From positions 372,001 through 436,000 of the forward strand of contig BBDW01000001.1 of NCBI GenBank assembly GCA_001312505.1: a stretch of 64,000 nt of DNA, written 5' to 3'. This DNA is from Mediterraneibacter faecis JCM 15917 (GTDB taxonomy: Bacteria; Bacillota; Clostridia; Lachnospirales; Lachnospiraceae). The position numbers were made by a program, and so were the translations under genes. The first letter of the stretch is position 1. Each line of letters starts with the position of its first letter. Positions 40,406 through 51,078 of the stretch are shown here, in pieces. Under the pieces are notes generated by a model that worked only from the letters and a program-made list of their open reading frames with translations, was not told where the DNA came from and ran no database searches.

Positions 40406-42349
40406 ATGATACTCGCATGTCACAATATAGAAAAAGCGTTTGGGGGGGAACACGAAATTGTACGAGACGGCTCCTTTCATATCGAAGATCGTGAGAAAGC
40501 TGCTCTTGTCGGTGTGAACGGCGCCGGAAAATCAACAATCCTTAAGATGATCATCGGAGAAGAACCTCTTGATGGTGGAGATGTTATTCTCGCGAAAGGA
40601 AAGACACTCGGTTATCTTGCGCAGCGTCAGGATTTAAAATCCGGAAATACCATTTATGAGGAAGTGAAAAGTGCAAAAGCGGATATTTTTGCAATGGAAG
40701 CTCAGATTCGTTCCATCGAACATGAACTGAAGCATTTGGAAGGCGAGGAATTGCAGAACCGCCTGGAGACCTACAACCGTCTACAGTCCGAATTTGATGC
40801 AAGAAACGGTTATGCCTGCGAAAGCGAGATTACAGGTGTATTAAAGGGACTTGGGTTTACGGAAGATGATTTTAATAAACAGACAGATACACTTTCAGGA
40901 GGTCAGAAGACCCGTGTTTCTCTCGGGAAATTACTTCTTACAAGTCCGGATATCCTCCTGCTTGACGAGCCGACAAACCACTTGGATCTGAATTCCATTG
41001 CCTGGCTGGAAACATATCTGATCAATTATTCCGGAGCTGTATTTATCGTCTCTCATGACCGTTATTTCCTGAATCGTGTTGTTACAAAAGTTGTTGAGAT
41101 TGATAATGCACAGGTTCGCATGTACCTTGGAAATTATAAAGATTATGCAATGAAAAAACAGCAGATCCGAGATGCACAGCTGAAAGAATACATGAATCAG
41201 CAGCGTGAGATCAAACATCAGCAGGCAGTTATTGAAAAATTAAAGTCTTTCAATCGTGAAAAATCAATCAAACGTGCAGAGAGTCGTGAGAAAATGCTTG
41301 ACAGGATTACGCCATTGGACAAACCGGTTGACAGTACGAAAGAAATGCATTTTACGCTGGAACCATCGCAGATCAGCGGAAATGATGTTCTTACAGTGGA
41401 ACATCTCTCAAAGCAATTTGACAGTCAGGTTCTCTTCCATGATATCAGTTTTGAAATCAAACGTGGCGAACATGTCGCTGTGATTGGTGATAATGGAACC
41501 GGAAAGACAACACTTTTAAAGATTATTAATCAGGTAATTGCAGCGGATCAGGGTGAATTCACACTTGGATCCAAAGTGACGATTGGTTATTACGACCAGG
41601 AACATCACGTACTTCATGATGATAAGACCATTTTTGATGAGATTTCTGATGACTATCCTGATCTTACCAATACACAGATCAGAAATACACTCGCTGCATT
41701 CCAGTTTACCGGAGATGAAGTGTTCAAAGAAATTCATACATTAAGCGGTGGAGAAAAAGGCCGCGTATCACTTGCCAAACTTATGCTTTCGGAAGCAAAT
41801 TTTCTAATCCTTGATGAGCCAACCAACCATCTGGATATTACTTCCAAAGAAATTCTGGAAGAAGCATTAAATAACTACAGCGGAACGATACTTTATGTAT
41901 CCCATGACCGTTATTTTATCAATCAGACCGCCTCCCGGATCCTTGAACTGGTGAATCAGACATTTGTTAATTACATCGGAAACTACGATTATTATCTGGA
42001 GAAAAAAGAAGCACTGACACTTGCTTATGCTTCTGGAAATGAAACAAATGCAGAAAATGTATCCAATTCAGGTGATTCTGCTGCATCCACTCCTGCTTCG
42101 GATTCAAAATTAAGCTGGCAGGAACAGAAGGAACAGCAGGCACGTGAACGTAAACGTAAAAATGAGTTGAAGAAAACAGAAGAAGAAATCGCAAAACTTG
42201 AAGATCGCAACACAGAGATTGACGAGGAACTGACGAAAGAGGAAGTTTATTCGAACTCTATTGAGTGCCAGAAACTTTCAACAGAACGTGCTGCAAATGA
42301 AGCAAGATTAGAAGAATTGTATGCATTGTGGGAAGAATTAGCAGAATAA
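40406..42349 (+). CDS. ABC-F family ATPase (YdiF-like)
   Basis: ABC-F proteins act on the ribosome rather than in membranes. This 647-residue protein has two nucleotide-binding domains: Walker A GVNGAGKSTILKMI near residue 36 with signature LSGGQKTRVSLGKLLL, and GDNGTGKTTLLKIIN near residue 360 with LSGGEKGRVSLAKLML; each has LDEPTNHLD. The inter-domain linker and a C-terminal acidic coiled coil (from about residue 575) are of the YdiF/Uup type. A run of seven G at 40442-40448 adds one Gly after KAF. GAGGTG precedes the ATG. A translation-factor role is more likely than antibiotic resistance. Confidence 0.93.
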   Translation: MILACHNIEKAFGGEHEIVRDGSFHIEDREKAALVGVNGAGKSTILKMIIGEEPLDGGDVILAKGKTLGYLAQRQDLKSGNTIYEEVKSAKADIFAMEAQIRSIEHELKHLEGEELQNRLETYNRLQSEFDARNGYACESEITGVLKGLGFTEDDFNKQTDTLSGGQKTRVSLGKLLLTSPDILLLDEPTNHLDLNSIAWLETYLINYSGAVFIVSHDRYFLNRVVTKVVEIDNAQVRMYLGNYKDYAMKKQQIRDAQLKEYMNQQREIKHQQAVIEKLKSFNREKSIKRAESREKMLDRITPLDKPVDSTKEMHFTLEPSQISGNDVLTVEHLSKQFDSQVLFHDISFEIKRGEHVAVIGDNGTGKTTLLKIINQVIAADQGEFTLGSKVTIGYYDQEHHVLHDDKTIFDEISDDYPDLTNTQIRNTLAAFQFTGDEVFKEIHTLSGGEKGRVSLAKLMLSEANFLILDEPTNHLDITSKEILEEALNNYSGTILYVSHDRYFINQTASRILELVNQTFVNYIGNYDYYLEKKEALTLAYASGNETNAENVSNSGDSAASTPASDSKLSWQEQKEQQARERKRKNELKKTEEEIAKLEDRNTEIDEELTKEEVYSNSIECQKLSTERAANEARLEELYALWEELAE

Positions 42350-42366
42350 TGAATCTGCATAACAGT

Positions 42367-42412
42367 AATCGCCTGACAGCTACTACTTATGGTAACTGTC
42401 AGGCGATTTGTT
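42367..42412 (+). terminator. Rho-independent terminator after the ABC-F gene
   Basis: Perfect thirteen-base arms AATCGCCTGACAG and CTGTCAGGCGATT followed by TTTGTTTT. It ends 46 bases before the convergent leuA stop and may serve both genes. Confidence 0.92.
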
Positions 42413-42453
42413 TTAAGATTACATTTTTAAATTTAGTCAAACTCGAATTGGGA

Positions 42454-44448
42454 TCAAGGTTTGTTTCTATACTGTACCGGTGTGATATTATACAGTTTTT
42501 TAAATGTTCTGTTAAAATGCTCTACATTCTGATATCCCACAGATTCTGCAATACTTTCTACAGTTGCACTGCTGCTCTTAAGCATTGCTCTTGCCTTTTT
42601 CATACGGATTTCTTTCAGAATATCCCCCCCAAATGTCATTCCTGATTTTTCTTTAATGTATTTTGACAAATATGGTTTTGAAAGGAAGAACTTCTCAGCA
42701 AGATCGTCCAATGTAACTTCTTTATAATTTGCGTAAATATAATTTGTAATATCTAATAATCTTTCATCCTTGCATGTCTGGGATCTCTGTACGCTATCCA
42801 ATTTATTCACTGCAACAACGAGTGCTTCAATAGATGCTTTGATAATATCGGCATCAACTCCGACACCCCCCCAGTAACGCTTCTTGTTGGAAATAACACC
42901 GACATAAGCAACAGCTCTGGAAGAAGATCCTTTTGTCAAAGAATGCTCCTCGTAAAATGCAAGTTCAAACTCGATATCAAAATAATGCTTGATTGCATTG
43001 CTGACAGCATCCAGACGTCCGTTTCCAACACCTGTGATCTTGCGGTTGCTTCCATTGTGGTGAATCGTTGCTTCTGCGACAATTCCATCTTCTTGTTTAA
43101 AGTGGCATTCATCAACACTGAAAATTGGTTTCGCATTGATGTAATGGTCTTCAAAGATATGATATACATTGTCTGGTGTAAGTTCTTCGTGAGCCTTGTC
43201 GGAAACATCTTTTATAAGATATCCGACTTCTTCTCTCATCTTTTCCGGTAAGCTGATTCCAAAGCTCTGCTTCAGGATATAGTTTACGCCACCCTTTCCT
43301 GACTGGCTGTTAATACGAATTACATCGGAATCGTATCTTCTGCCAACATCCTGTGGATCGATCGGGAGATATGGAACAGTCCATGTCTGACAGTCATGCT
43401 CCTCTCTCCAGGTCATACCTTTCGCAATCGCATCCTGATGTGAACCGGAGAATGCTGTAAATACAAGATCTCCTGCATATGGCTGGCGCGGAGAAACTTT
43501 CATTCTTGTTACGCGTTCATAGATTTCACAAATGTCACTCATATTAGAGAAATCAAGTCCCGGATTCACACCCTGAGAAAACATATTCATTGCAAGTGTA
43601 ATAATATCTACGTTACCTGTTCTCTCTCCGTTTCCGAACAATGTTCCTTCGATTTTATCAGCACCGGCAAGGATTCCGAGCTCAGCATCTGAAACTCCTG
43701 ATCCTCTGTCATTGTGCGGGTGCAGAGAAAGAATTACATTCTCTCTGTCGCGCAGATGCTTGTTAAAATACTCTACCTGACTTGCGAATACATGAGGCAT
43801 AGCATTTTCCACTGTTGTAGGCAGGTTGATAATTGCTTTGTTGTCAGCTGTTGGCTGCCAGATCTCAAGAACTGCATTGCAGACTTCTAAGGCATAGTCA
43901 ACTTCTGTTCCCTGAAAACTTTCCGGGCTGTACTGGAACGTAAAGTTTCCATCTGTTTCTTCTGCTAACTCTTTCAAAAGTTTTGCACCGTCAATTGCAA
44001 TCTGTTTTACCTGCTCTTTATCTTTCTTAAATACCTGTTCTCTCTGTGCAACAGATGTTGAATTGTATACATGGATAATAGCATGTGGAGCACCTTTGAC
44101 AGCGTCAAATGTTTTTCTGATAATATGCTCTCTTGCCTGTGTCAGAACCTGGATCGTAACGTCATCCGGAATCATGTTCTGCTCGATCAATGTTCTTAAA
44201 AACTGATATTCCGTCTCAGACGCAGCTGGGAATCCGACTTCGATCATCTTGAATCCTACATCCACAAGCAGCTGGAAGAATTCCAACTTTTCATCCAGAC
44301 TCATCGGCTCGATAAGTGCCTGGTTACCATCTCTCAAGTCAACACTGCACCAGATTGGTGCTTTGTCAATTGAATCTTTCTTTACCCAGTCATAACATGG
44401 CTCAGGTGGCATAAAGTAAGTCTTTTCGTATTTCCTCCAGTTTTCCAT
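42454..44448 (-). CDS. leuA: 2-isopropylmalate synthase fused to an AraC-type DNA-binding domain
   Basis: Residues 1 to about 560 are a complete 2-isopropylmalate synthase of the yeast/actinobacterial class, the first step of leucine synthesis. Visible are [52 protein letters not shown], and an allosteric domain with [20 protein letters not shown]. Immediately after it, residues 560-664 form a two-helix-turn-helix AraC/XylS domain with [34 protein letters not shown] and [20 protein letters not shown]. The junction region has no homopolymer that could hide a stop. Seven-base runs at 42624 and 42866 add Gly codons. The natural reading is an enzyme that could also bind DNA in response to leucine; this role is inference. 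Confidence 0.9.
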   Translation of the reverse strand: MENWRKYEKTYFMPPEPCYDWVKKDSIDKAPIWCSVDLRDGNQALIEPMSLDEKLEFFQLLVDVGFKMIEVGFPAASETEYQFLRTLIEQNMIPDDVTIQVLTQAREHIIRKTFDAVKGAPHAIIHVYNSTSVAQREQVFKKDKEQVKQIAIDGAKLLKELAEETDGNFTFQYSPESFQGTEVDYALEVCNAVLEIWQPTADNKAIINLPTTVENAMPHVFASQVEYFNKHLRDRENVILSLHPHNDRGSGVSDAELGILAGADKIEGTLFGNGERTGNVDIITLAMNMFSQGVNPGLDFSNMSDICEIYERVTRMKVSPRQPYAGDLVFTAFSGSHQDAIAKGMTWREEHDCQTWTVPYLPIDPQDVGRRYDSDVIRINSQSGKGGVNYILKQSFGISLPEKMREEVGYLIKDVSDKAHEELTPDNVYHIFEDHYINAKPIFSVDECHFKQEDGIVAEATIHHNGSNRKITGVGNGRLDAVSNAIKHYFDIEFELAFYEEHSLTKGSSSRAVAYVGVISNKKRYWGGVGVDADIIKASIEALVVAVNKLDSVQRSQTCKDERLLDITNYIYANYKEVTLDDLAEKFFLSKPYLSKYIKEKSGMTFGGDILKEIRMKKARAMLKSSSATVESIAESVGYQNVEHFNRTFKKLYNITPVQYRNKP

Positions 44449-44546
44449 AATGTGTACCTCTCTTATATTTAATCAATTTAGTTGTTGTTTTTTAACACTC
44501 GTTTATATTAGCACAGGAAAGTCTTAGATTGTAGTGACTATTTTAA

Positions 44547-45841
44547 TCACCTCGCTTGATCTTTTTTAATATTTCCTGCTTTTTGGTACGAATTTTGTAT
44601 AGAAAACAGGTGGAAAATATATTCTACACATTTTTTGAAGGTTCTCTTTTCTGCATTCTGTGTTGTATAGACGGGATATTCACGGATCAATTTGTCATTT
44701 AACGTGCAGCGAATCCTGCCGACTTGCATTCCTTTCCTTACAGGAGCATCCAACTGATCAGGAATCTCATAGTCAACAGAAATCGTTTCATCTTCTTTCA
44801 ATAGGAAAGAAACAGGTGTCAGATTTGCAGTAAGAGAAATCTTGGTTCCGTTTTTACCGGGATAAGCTATCATATCTGAATGTGCTTTTATCCCATTATT
44901 AATAAATATCTGTCGGACAGGTAATTCCATTTCAAATGTCTTATATTGATAATGATCTAAAGCATAAGTCATAAGAGTTCTCATATCGGACCATTTATAA
45001 CTCTTATTATTTGGCCATCCGCAGGCAAGGAGTGCAACAATAAATGTCCGCTTATCTCTACGCAACGCACCGACATAACAATATCCGGCATCTGAAGTAA
45101 ATCCTGTTTTTCCGGAAAGAGCGCCGTCCATCATATTTAAGAATGCATTATGATTATAACAGCTGAACGACCGTTTTCCTTCAACATCTTGAAACTGATA
45201 GGTTTCGGTACGCGTGATCGTAAGAAATTCTTCCTGTTTCTTAGAATTCATAATACAATAACGCATGATCCTTGCAAGATCTTCTGCTGTAGTGTGATGG
45301 ATTCCATTTGAATCTGCTGCATCTAATCCATTTGGTGTGATAAAATAAGTAGAATAACAGCCGATCGTCCACGCTTTTTGGTTCATCAGATCTGCGAATT
45401 TCTCTACACTTCCGGCAACAGCTTCTGCAATTGCAACCCCCCCAGAGTCATTATGTGACTCCAGCATTAAGGAATAAAGAAGATCTTTTAAATAAAACCG
45501 TTCTCCTGCAACCATTCCAAGATGTACCTTTGGCTGTGCCGCAGCCTGATCGCTTACTGTAACAATCGGATTTTCTGAATCCATTATGCCGCTCTCTAAT
45601 GCAAGGATGCAAGTCATAATCTTTGTTGTACTTGCCATTGCCCGTTCTTCCTGTCCATTTTTGGAAAATAAAATACGCCCACTGTCTGCATCCATTAAGA
45701 CGGCAGACAGGCGTATAATTGTTTTAGCTCAGTAGTTCCAAAAACATGAACCGGAAAAGAAATTCCAATGATCATGCTGATAATCAGTATGCGAACAAAG
45801 AATAAATAGATTCTGAAATACCACTTTTTAAATTCTATCAT
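44547..45841 (-). CDS. D-alanyl-D-alanine carboxypeptidase, DacF-like (apparent frameshift)
   Basis: A penicillin-binding protein of the S11 family that trims peptidoglycan stem peptides. The active-site STTKIM (with AMA before it), SHNDSGG and KTGFTSDAGYC form the SxxK, SxN-type and KTG motifs. The signal/anchor, FFVRILIISMIIGISFPVH, lies upstream in another frame from the ATG at 45841; one base is missing near 45703 to join it to VLMDADSGRILF. A seven-base run at 45437-45443 gives DSGGVAIAE. It is one of two such enzymes in this window. Confidence 0.85.
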
Positions 45842-45921
45842 CAATTGATTTCCTGTTTATATTGGAAGCTCCATTCTTCTTTTAATTTTATGATTCCAAT
45901 GCAAGTTGTAGAATTCAAAAA

Positions 45922-46494
45922 TCAAATGTCCATACGGATCTTTGCCTCATCTTCTGCTTCTTCTTTGAAATGTTCCAGCTGTTCCGGATTCAATGACGGA
46001 AGATCATCAATCGACGGTACACTGAATCTTCTTAAGAATTCTTCCGTCGTGCCGAAAAGAATTGGTCTTCCCGGTGCATCAAGTCTTCCGACTTCTTCTA
46101 CCAGACCATATTCCACAAGTTTATTTACTGCGTGATCAGATTTTACTCCGCGGATCTTCTCTACCTCGATCTTAGTGATCGGCTGTTTGTATGCAATGAT
46201 TGACATTGTCTCAAGAAGAACGTCCGTCAGAGTATATTTCTTTGGCTGCTTTGCCACACGGATCAGATAGTCATACATTTCCTTCTTTGTACACATCTGA
46301 TAAGACTTGTCCAGTTCAATGATGCGGATTCCTCTGTTCTTTGATTCGTATTTCTTCATCAGATCCCGAAGTAATTCTTCGGTTGTCTGTTCATCCTGTT
46401 CGATTGCTTTCGCAATTTTACTTAGTTCAACAGACTCTCCCATTGTAAATAAAATAGCTTCAATTGCAGCCTGAAGTGTTTTTACTCCTGCCAT
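45922..46494 (-). CDS. scpB: Segregation and condensation protein ScpB
   Basis: ScpB is the winged-helix kite subunit of the SMC condensin complex. The 190-residue protein has AIEAILFTMGESVELSKIAK, VLLETMSIIAYKQPITKIEV and IRGVKSDHAVNKLVEYGLVE, all typical. Its start follows the scpA stop directly, so the two are co-translated and should supply equal amounts of the complex partners. Confidence 0.95.
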   Translation of the reverse strand: MAGVKTLQAAIEAILFTMGESVELSKIAKAIEQDEQTTEELLRDLMKKYESKNRGIRIIELDKSYQMCTKKEMYDYLIRVAKQPKKYTLTDVLLETMSIIAYKQPITKIEVEKIRGVKSDHAVNKLVEYGLVEEVGRLDAPGRPILFGTTEEFLRRFSVPSIDDLPSLNPEQLEHFKEEAEDEAKIRMDI

Positions 46495-47253
46495 TTACAC
46501 TACGTCTCCTTTTCTCTCAATCATGATCTCACCACAAGTAGATTCTTGTTCAACATAAATTTCACCCAGCTTCATCATTTCAAGAATCGCAAGAAATGTA
46601 ACAACAACATGCATTTTACTCTTCTGCTTCTGAAGAAGCTGACGGAAACTGAACCGGCGGTGTTCTTGTAAATAATCACGCACATAAAGGAACTTATCTG
46701 TGAGTGAAACTTCCTCTTTCTCAATCTTGCCAAATTTACTTCTTACCGGATCCACTTTATCTGTCTGCCGACGCATAACTTCCTGAAAAACTTTCTTTAA
46801 CTGTACCATTGTCAGATCCCCCCCAAGTAAAAGGTCAAGATCAACTGGCTCCACATATTCCAGAACTTCTTCCGGAATTGTCGGATTCTTATATAAAATC
46901 AGATCCGCATCTACCTGACGGTCTCTGAGCTCATAAGACATGTATTTATACATTTTATATTGCAGCAGCTGTTCAACCAGTTCCTGCCTTGGATCTTCTT
47001 CTTCTCCGTCTTCTTTGACTTCTTTTGGAAGAAGCATCTTGCATTTAATATCCAACAACGTCGCTGCCATAACAAGAAATTCACTCATCACATTCAGATC
47101 TTCCCGTTGCATCTGACGGATATATTCCATGTACTGATTCGTAATCTCCACAATGGGGGGGATATCGTAAATATCTACTTTATTCTTCTCGATCAGATGA
47201 AGGAGCAGATCCAACGGCCCTTCAAATACTTCCAGTTTTACCGGTATTCCCAT
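46495..47253 (-). CDS. scpA: Segregation and condensation protein ScpA
   Basis: ScpA is the kleisin that bridges the SMC heads. The 252-residue protein begins PVKLEVFEGPLDLLLHLIE with KNKVDIYDIPP after it, has YRLLDIK-type LVMAATLLDIKCKMLLP, and ends with the winged-helix region VVTFLAILEMMKLGEIYVEQ. Runs of seven at 46818-46824 and 47155-47161 give LLGGDL and DIPPIVE, one codon more than usual. It forms an operon with scpB. Confidence 0.95.
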   Translation of the reverse strand: MGIPVKLEVFEGPLDLLLHLIEKNKVDIYDIPPIVEITNQYMEYIRQMQREDLNVMSEFLVMAATLLDIKCKMLLPKEVKEDGEEEDPRQELVEQLLQYKMYKYMSYELRDRQVDADLILYKNPTIPEEVLEYVEPVDLDLLLGGDLTMVQLKKVFQEVMRRQTDKVDPVRSKFGKIEKEEVSLTDKFLYVRDYLQEHRRFSFRQLLQKQKSKMHVVVTFLAILEMMKLGEIYVEQESTCGEIMIERKGDVV

Positions 47254-47265
47254 AATAATCTCCTT

Positions 47266-48199
47266 TTATCTGCAAAGGGTGATTGCAATCACTTCTGCCG
47301 GATTGAACAGTCTCACATTAAATGTATGCGTTCCAAGCCCTTTGCTGACGATGATCGTCTGTTCTCCCTCCACGGTCATCTCTCCTGAATATTTTGGAAA
47401 AAGAAATGCCTGCGGAGTGATCACGCCGCCAATTCCCGGCAAGCGTACACATCCTCCATGTAAATGTCCAGACAAAATCAGATCGGAACCCCCATTCCTT
47501 ATAAGCTTCCATATAGGATGGATTGTGGGCAAGCAGAATGTGATAACTGTTGTCTGCGAAATTCTCTGTTGTCTCCTGCTGTTTTTTCTGATTTCCTGTA
47601 GTGTGCTTTTCTCCCAGGCATCTGCGTACATCTTCAGCGGTGACATCCGCCTTGCGGAATTTTTTATTCACAATCAGTGGGAGTTCCAATCCGCTGATAT
47701 AAATGTGTTGATTTCCCAACAGAATATCGCAACTTTCATTTTCCAGAAAACGAACCCCCCCTTCTGCCTGTAACTTTTTACGATACTCTTCATAACACAA
47801 AGAATAGTTTTCCTGATTCTCTTTGATTCTCTGTTCATGATTTCCACTGGCATAATAAACCGGGCAGAGCTGCGGCAGACGACTGACAAAATCCAGTGCC
47901 TCTTGGTATCGCACGTCATTTTTTGCCACCAGCATATCTCCGCCAATCAAAATCAGATCCGGCTGCTCTGCTTTTATAGCTTCGAACAATTTATTGTTCT
48001 GCTTACCATAAACATGGTTGTGCATATCACTTAAAAAAATAATTCTGTTCACTGGGTCTTTTTCGGCTGTGCAAGTTATCTTTGGTGAATGTACTTCGTA
48101 ATGTGTTACACAAAAAGAATGCTGCTCCCGATACATTTCTGCTAATATAACCGCGCACACAATCGGAAAAAGAACAGTGAAAAAACCTAAGATGCTCAT
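47266..48199 (-). CDS. Calcineurin-like metallophosphoesterase (apparent frameshift)
   Basis: A membrane-anchored phosphoesterase of about 310 residues, YkuE-like. One N-terminal membrane segment is followed by the metal-binding motifs IIFLSDMHNH, LILIGGDM, YASGNHEQR, ILLAHNPSYM and, after the break, LILSGHLHGGCVRLPG. The break is a run of five C at 47489-47493; with four the reading is YKEWGSDLILSGHLHGG. A seven-base run at 47755-47761 adds a Gly in AEGGVRF. The start overlaps the deoC stop by four bases. Substrate unknown. Confidence 0.88.
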
Positions 48200-48861
48200 A
48201 TCGTATGTATCTCGGACATCTCAGCTTCTGCAATCGCCACACCGGAGCTTGATCCAATACGGTCTGCACCTGCATAAAACATCTTCCGTGCATCCTCCAG
48301 TGTATGAATACCACCGGATGCCTTTACCTTCATGTCAGAGCCAACCGTACGCTTCATAAGAGATACTGCTTCTACAGTTGCTCCGCCGGTTGAGAAACCA
48401 GTAGAAGTTTTTACATAGTCTGCACCTGCATCACGGCTTACAAGACAAGCCTCCTGAATCTCTTCGTCTGTAAGCAGACATGTCTCAAGAATCACCTTTA
48501 CAATCACGTCATCCCCGGCAGCAGCTACAACCGCACCGATATCTCTTCTTACATAATCCCAGTTTCCACTCTTCAATGCCCCAATATGGATAACCATATC
48601 CAGCTCTTCTGCGCCGTCTTTCACTGCTGCTGTTGCTTCTGCAATCTTCGCAGTTGTTGACATTGCTCCTAACGGAAAGCCAATCACGGTACATACTTTA
48701 ATTCCTGTATTTTTCAGAAGAGAGGCACAAAGCGCAACACAACTTGAATTCACACAAACAGAATGAAATCCGTACGTAACTGCTTCCTCACATAATCCAC
48801 GGATATCTTCCTCTGTTGCATCTGCTCTTAATAATGTATGATCAATACGTTCTGTAATCAT
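48196..48861 (-). CDS. deoC: Deoxyribose-phosphate aldolase
   Basis: DeoC splits 2-deoxyribose 5-phosphate to acetaldehyde and glyceraldehyde 3-phosphate in nucleoside breakdown. The 221-residue protein begins RIDHTLLRADATEEDIRGLC and has CTVIGFPLGAMSTTAKIAEA, VKVILETCLLTDEEIQEAC, and the Schiff-base lysine region ADYVKTSTGFSTGGAT, plus MKVKASGGIHTLEDARKM. It is the first gene of a pair with the phosphoesterase. Length and motifs are complete. Confidence 0.96.
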   Translation of the reverse strand: MITERIDHTLLRADATEEDIRGLCEEAVTYGFHSVCVNSSCVALCASLLKNTGIKVCTVIGFPLGAMSTTAKIAEATAAVKDGAEELDMVIHIGALKSGNWDYVRRDIGAVVAAAGDDVIVKVILETCLLTDEEIQEACLVSRDAGADYVKTSTGFSTGGATVEAVSLMKRTVGSDMKVKASGGIHTLEDARKMFYAGADRIGSSSGVAIAEAEMSEIHTI

Positions 48862-48895
48862 TAATTTAATCTGCCTCCTGTATTTTTATATCCAT

Positions 48896-48949
48896 TGCGG
48901 GTAGTAAAATTTCATAAAACAGACTAAAAATTATTCTGAGCTACCCGCA
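48896..48949. repeat. Inverted repeat between dacF and deoC
   Basis: Nine-base arms TGCGGGTAG and CTACCCGCA separated by 36 bases. It lies past the dacF stop at 48995 and before deoC. No clear T-run follows on the minus strand, so it may be a weak terminator or a processing signal. Confidence 0.45.
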
Positions 48950-48994
48950 TTCGTACCCTTTATTATAAAACATTTTCCATGTTCCAGACAAGTG

Positions 48995-50153
48995 TTATAA
49001 TAATTTCTTCCAAATCTTTTTTAGATAATCTCCAAATTCTGCCTTTTCCACAGGTGTTGAAGCGATCAGATTTACGGATCCGATTTCTTTCCCGCTTATC
49101 CGATAACAAATCCGGCCAATTGTGTCCCCCTTTTTTCACAGGTGCTTTTACTTCATCTGGAATTTCTGTTACTTCTTCGACTTTCGATAAATCGGATCCT
49201 TCCGTATCTACATAAGTAAATCCTTCCTCATATTGAATCTTTAGATGATCTTCTTTGCCACCTTTCACCAGAACCACTGGCAGTTTCCGTTCTTTTGCTT
49301 TATAAATCTGACATTTTCCAAATCCATAATTCAATAAAGTTACCGCATCCTTAAAACGGCTTTTTGAATCTTCAGCGCCCATAATTACTGCGATCAGATC
49401 CACACCATTCTTACTTGCCGTTGCTGATACACAGAACTTTGCCTTTCCGGTGGATCCGGTTTTCAGACCAGTGGCATATTCGTACTGCCGGATCAGTTTA
49501 TTTGTATTCGTCAGGCCAAATTCTGAAGATCCACGGGCAGTTGTATGCGTGATATTTTCCATCCAGACCGTACAGTAGTCCTTTATCTGCGGATATCTGA
49601 TCATCAGTTCCCGCGACATGAGTGCAATGTCTCTGGCACTCATCTCATGACCATCTGTATCTAATCCGTTACAGTTTACGAAGTTTGTATGTTTCATTCC
49701 AAGTCCTTTTGCCCGCGCATTCATTTGTTTTACAAATTCTTGTTCATTACCGCAGATACATTCACTCATAGTTACACATGCATCGTTTGCGCTTGCGACA
49801 GAAATGCATTTTAGCAGCGTATCTACCGTCTGGATCTCTCCAGGTTCCAGGAATACTTGAGATCCTCCCATAGAAGCTGCATACTCGGAAGTGGACACTT
49901 TATCATCAAGTGATATAGTTCCGTTTTCTAATGCATCAAAGATTAACAGCATTGTCATGATCTTTGTAACACTTGCCGGTGGCCGTGCAGTATCTGCATC
50001 TTTTTCAAATAAAACCGTTCCCGTAGACATTTCCATAAGAATACCAGACGGCGCACTTATTTCTACTTCTTCCGCGTGGACTACAGTTGTTGGAAATGCA
50101 ATCCTATACAGCAGAAAAACACTCAGCAGAATCACTGTAAAACCTTTCTTCAT
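48995..50153 (-). CDS. dacF: D-alanyl-D-alanine carboxypeptidase DacF (apparent frameshift)
   Basis: A secreted S11 family carboxypeptidase. A signal peptide (KKGFTVILLSVFLLYRIAFP) is followed by SVTKIMTMLLIFDAL (SxxK), SVASANDACVTMSECI (SxN) and LKTGSTGKAKFC (KTG). A run of five C at 49126-49130 should be four; then the C-terminal domain continues KKGDTIGRICYRISGKEIGS and ends GDYLKKIWKKLL at a stop at 48995, instead of the unrelated tail to 48963. I chose the ATG at 50153; a G-rich site with eight G (50162-50169) lies upstream. Confidence 0.9.
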
Positions 50154-50227
50154 CTGCAATTCCCCCCCCATGGACTATTCTTTTACCAGTATAGTAGCGA
50201 TGGAGGGGGAAATATGTCTGGAGAGAA

Positions 50228-50256
50228 TTGACTTTTCAATTTTACAGGCGTATATT
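50228..50256 (+). promoter_or_regulatory. Promoter of the J-domain gene
   Basis: TTGACT and TATATT separated by exactly 17 bases, ending 60 bases before the ATG at 50317, the right place for a housekeeping promoter of the plus-strand pair of genes that follows. Confidence 0.7.
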
Positions 50257-50316
50257 AGAAGTACTGTCCATTTTCTGTGATTTCAGAAAAATGGAATCTA
50301 ATATTAGGAGGTCAAA

Positions 50317-51027
50317 ATGAGCTCACGCACTTATTACGATATCTTAGGTGTATCCAGAGATGCGACTCTGGAAGAAATTACTTCAGCGAAAAATGCATTG
50401 GCTAAGGTCTACCATCCGGATGCCAATATGCATAAAGATATAGATACAACTGCTTTTATGCAGGAGATTCTGGAAGCCTACCGGGTTCTTTCCAATCCGG
50501 CGAAAAGAAAAGCTTATAATCTGGAAATTTTTGGAGTTACAGACCGTGTTTTTAAGACATTTAAACTTACGCCGGAAGATGAGAAAGAATCCGTTTCTTT
50601 CGTGACTTACTGGAATGCAGCCGTGCAGCTCCAGGATATCATTGATCAAAGTGTTCGTGTAATGGAACGTGCTTCCAGGACAAAGACACTTTCTCAAAAA
50701 TTAATGAAAAAGCTTGGGAAAAATGATCCGGATGAGATGCACCGTGAACGCCAGCTCAGCCGCCTATCCATGCAGGCAATGCGTCAGATTACCACATTGA
50801 AAATGGCAGGAATTCCAAGCGAATACTGGAATATAGATGCCATGAACTGGGTACTGGTCCGTTGGGGGGGGCAAAGACAGGATACAGATTTCCGAAATTT
50901 GTTCAAACGATATGATATCTACGTGGAGAAACACTATTCCGTTTCTGAGAAGAAAAAACTGCATGCATATAAACGTCAGTTTCATCACAATTTGAAAAAG
51001 CTTCTTTCCTATGCATTGGAGGCATAA
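50317..51027 (+). CDS. J-domain (DnaJ-like) protein
   Basis: A 236-residue protein with an N-terminal J domain (residues 4-70): TYYDILGVSRDATLEEI, the diagnostic HPD in KVYHPDANMHKD, and EAYRVLSNPAKRKAYN. The J domain stimulates a partner Hsp70 ATPase. The remaining 165 residues are basic and helical with no zinc fingers or client-binding domain that I recognise, so this is not DnaJ itself. A run of eight G at 50864-50871 lies in VRWGGQRQ. It is followed by the phosphatase gene on the same strand. Client unknown. Confidence 0.88.
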   Translation: MSSRTYYDILGVSRDATLEEITSAKNALAKVYHPDANMHKDIDTTAFMQEILEAYRVLSNPAKRKAYNLEIFGVTDRVFKTFKLTPEDEKESVSFVTYWNAAVQLQDIIDQSVRVMERASRTKTLSQKLMKKLGKNDPDEMHRERQLSRLSMQAMRQITTLKMAGIPSEYWNIDAMNWVLVRWGGQRQDTDFRNLFKRYDIYVEKHYSVSEKKKLHAYKRQFHHNLKKLLSYALEA

Positions 51028-51078
51028 GAGACAGGGAGAAATATTTCCAGTATATTTATTAGAAGAATGAGGTACATC

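Noticed and set aside
44449-44546. T-box or leucine leader upstream of leuA
   Set aside because: Only 98 bases separate the genes. No T-box sequence, leucine-codon-rich leader or terminator hairpin was seen.
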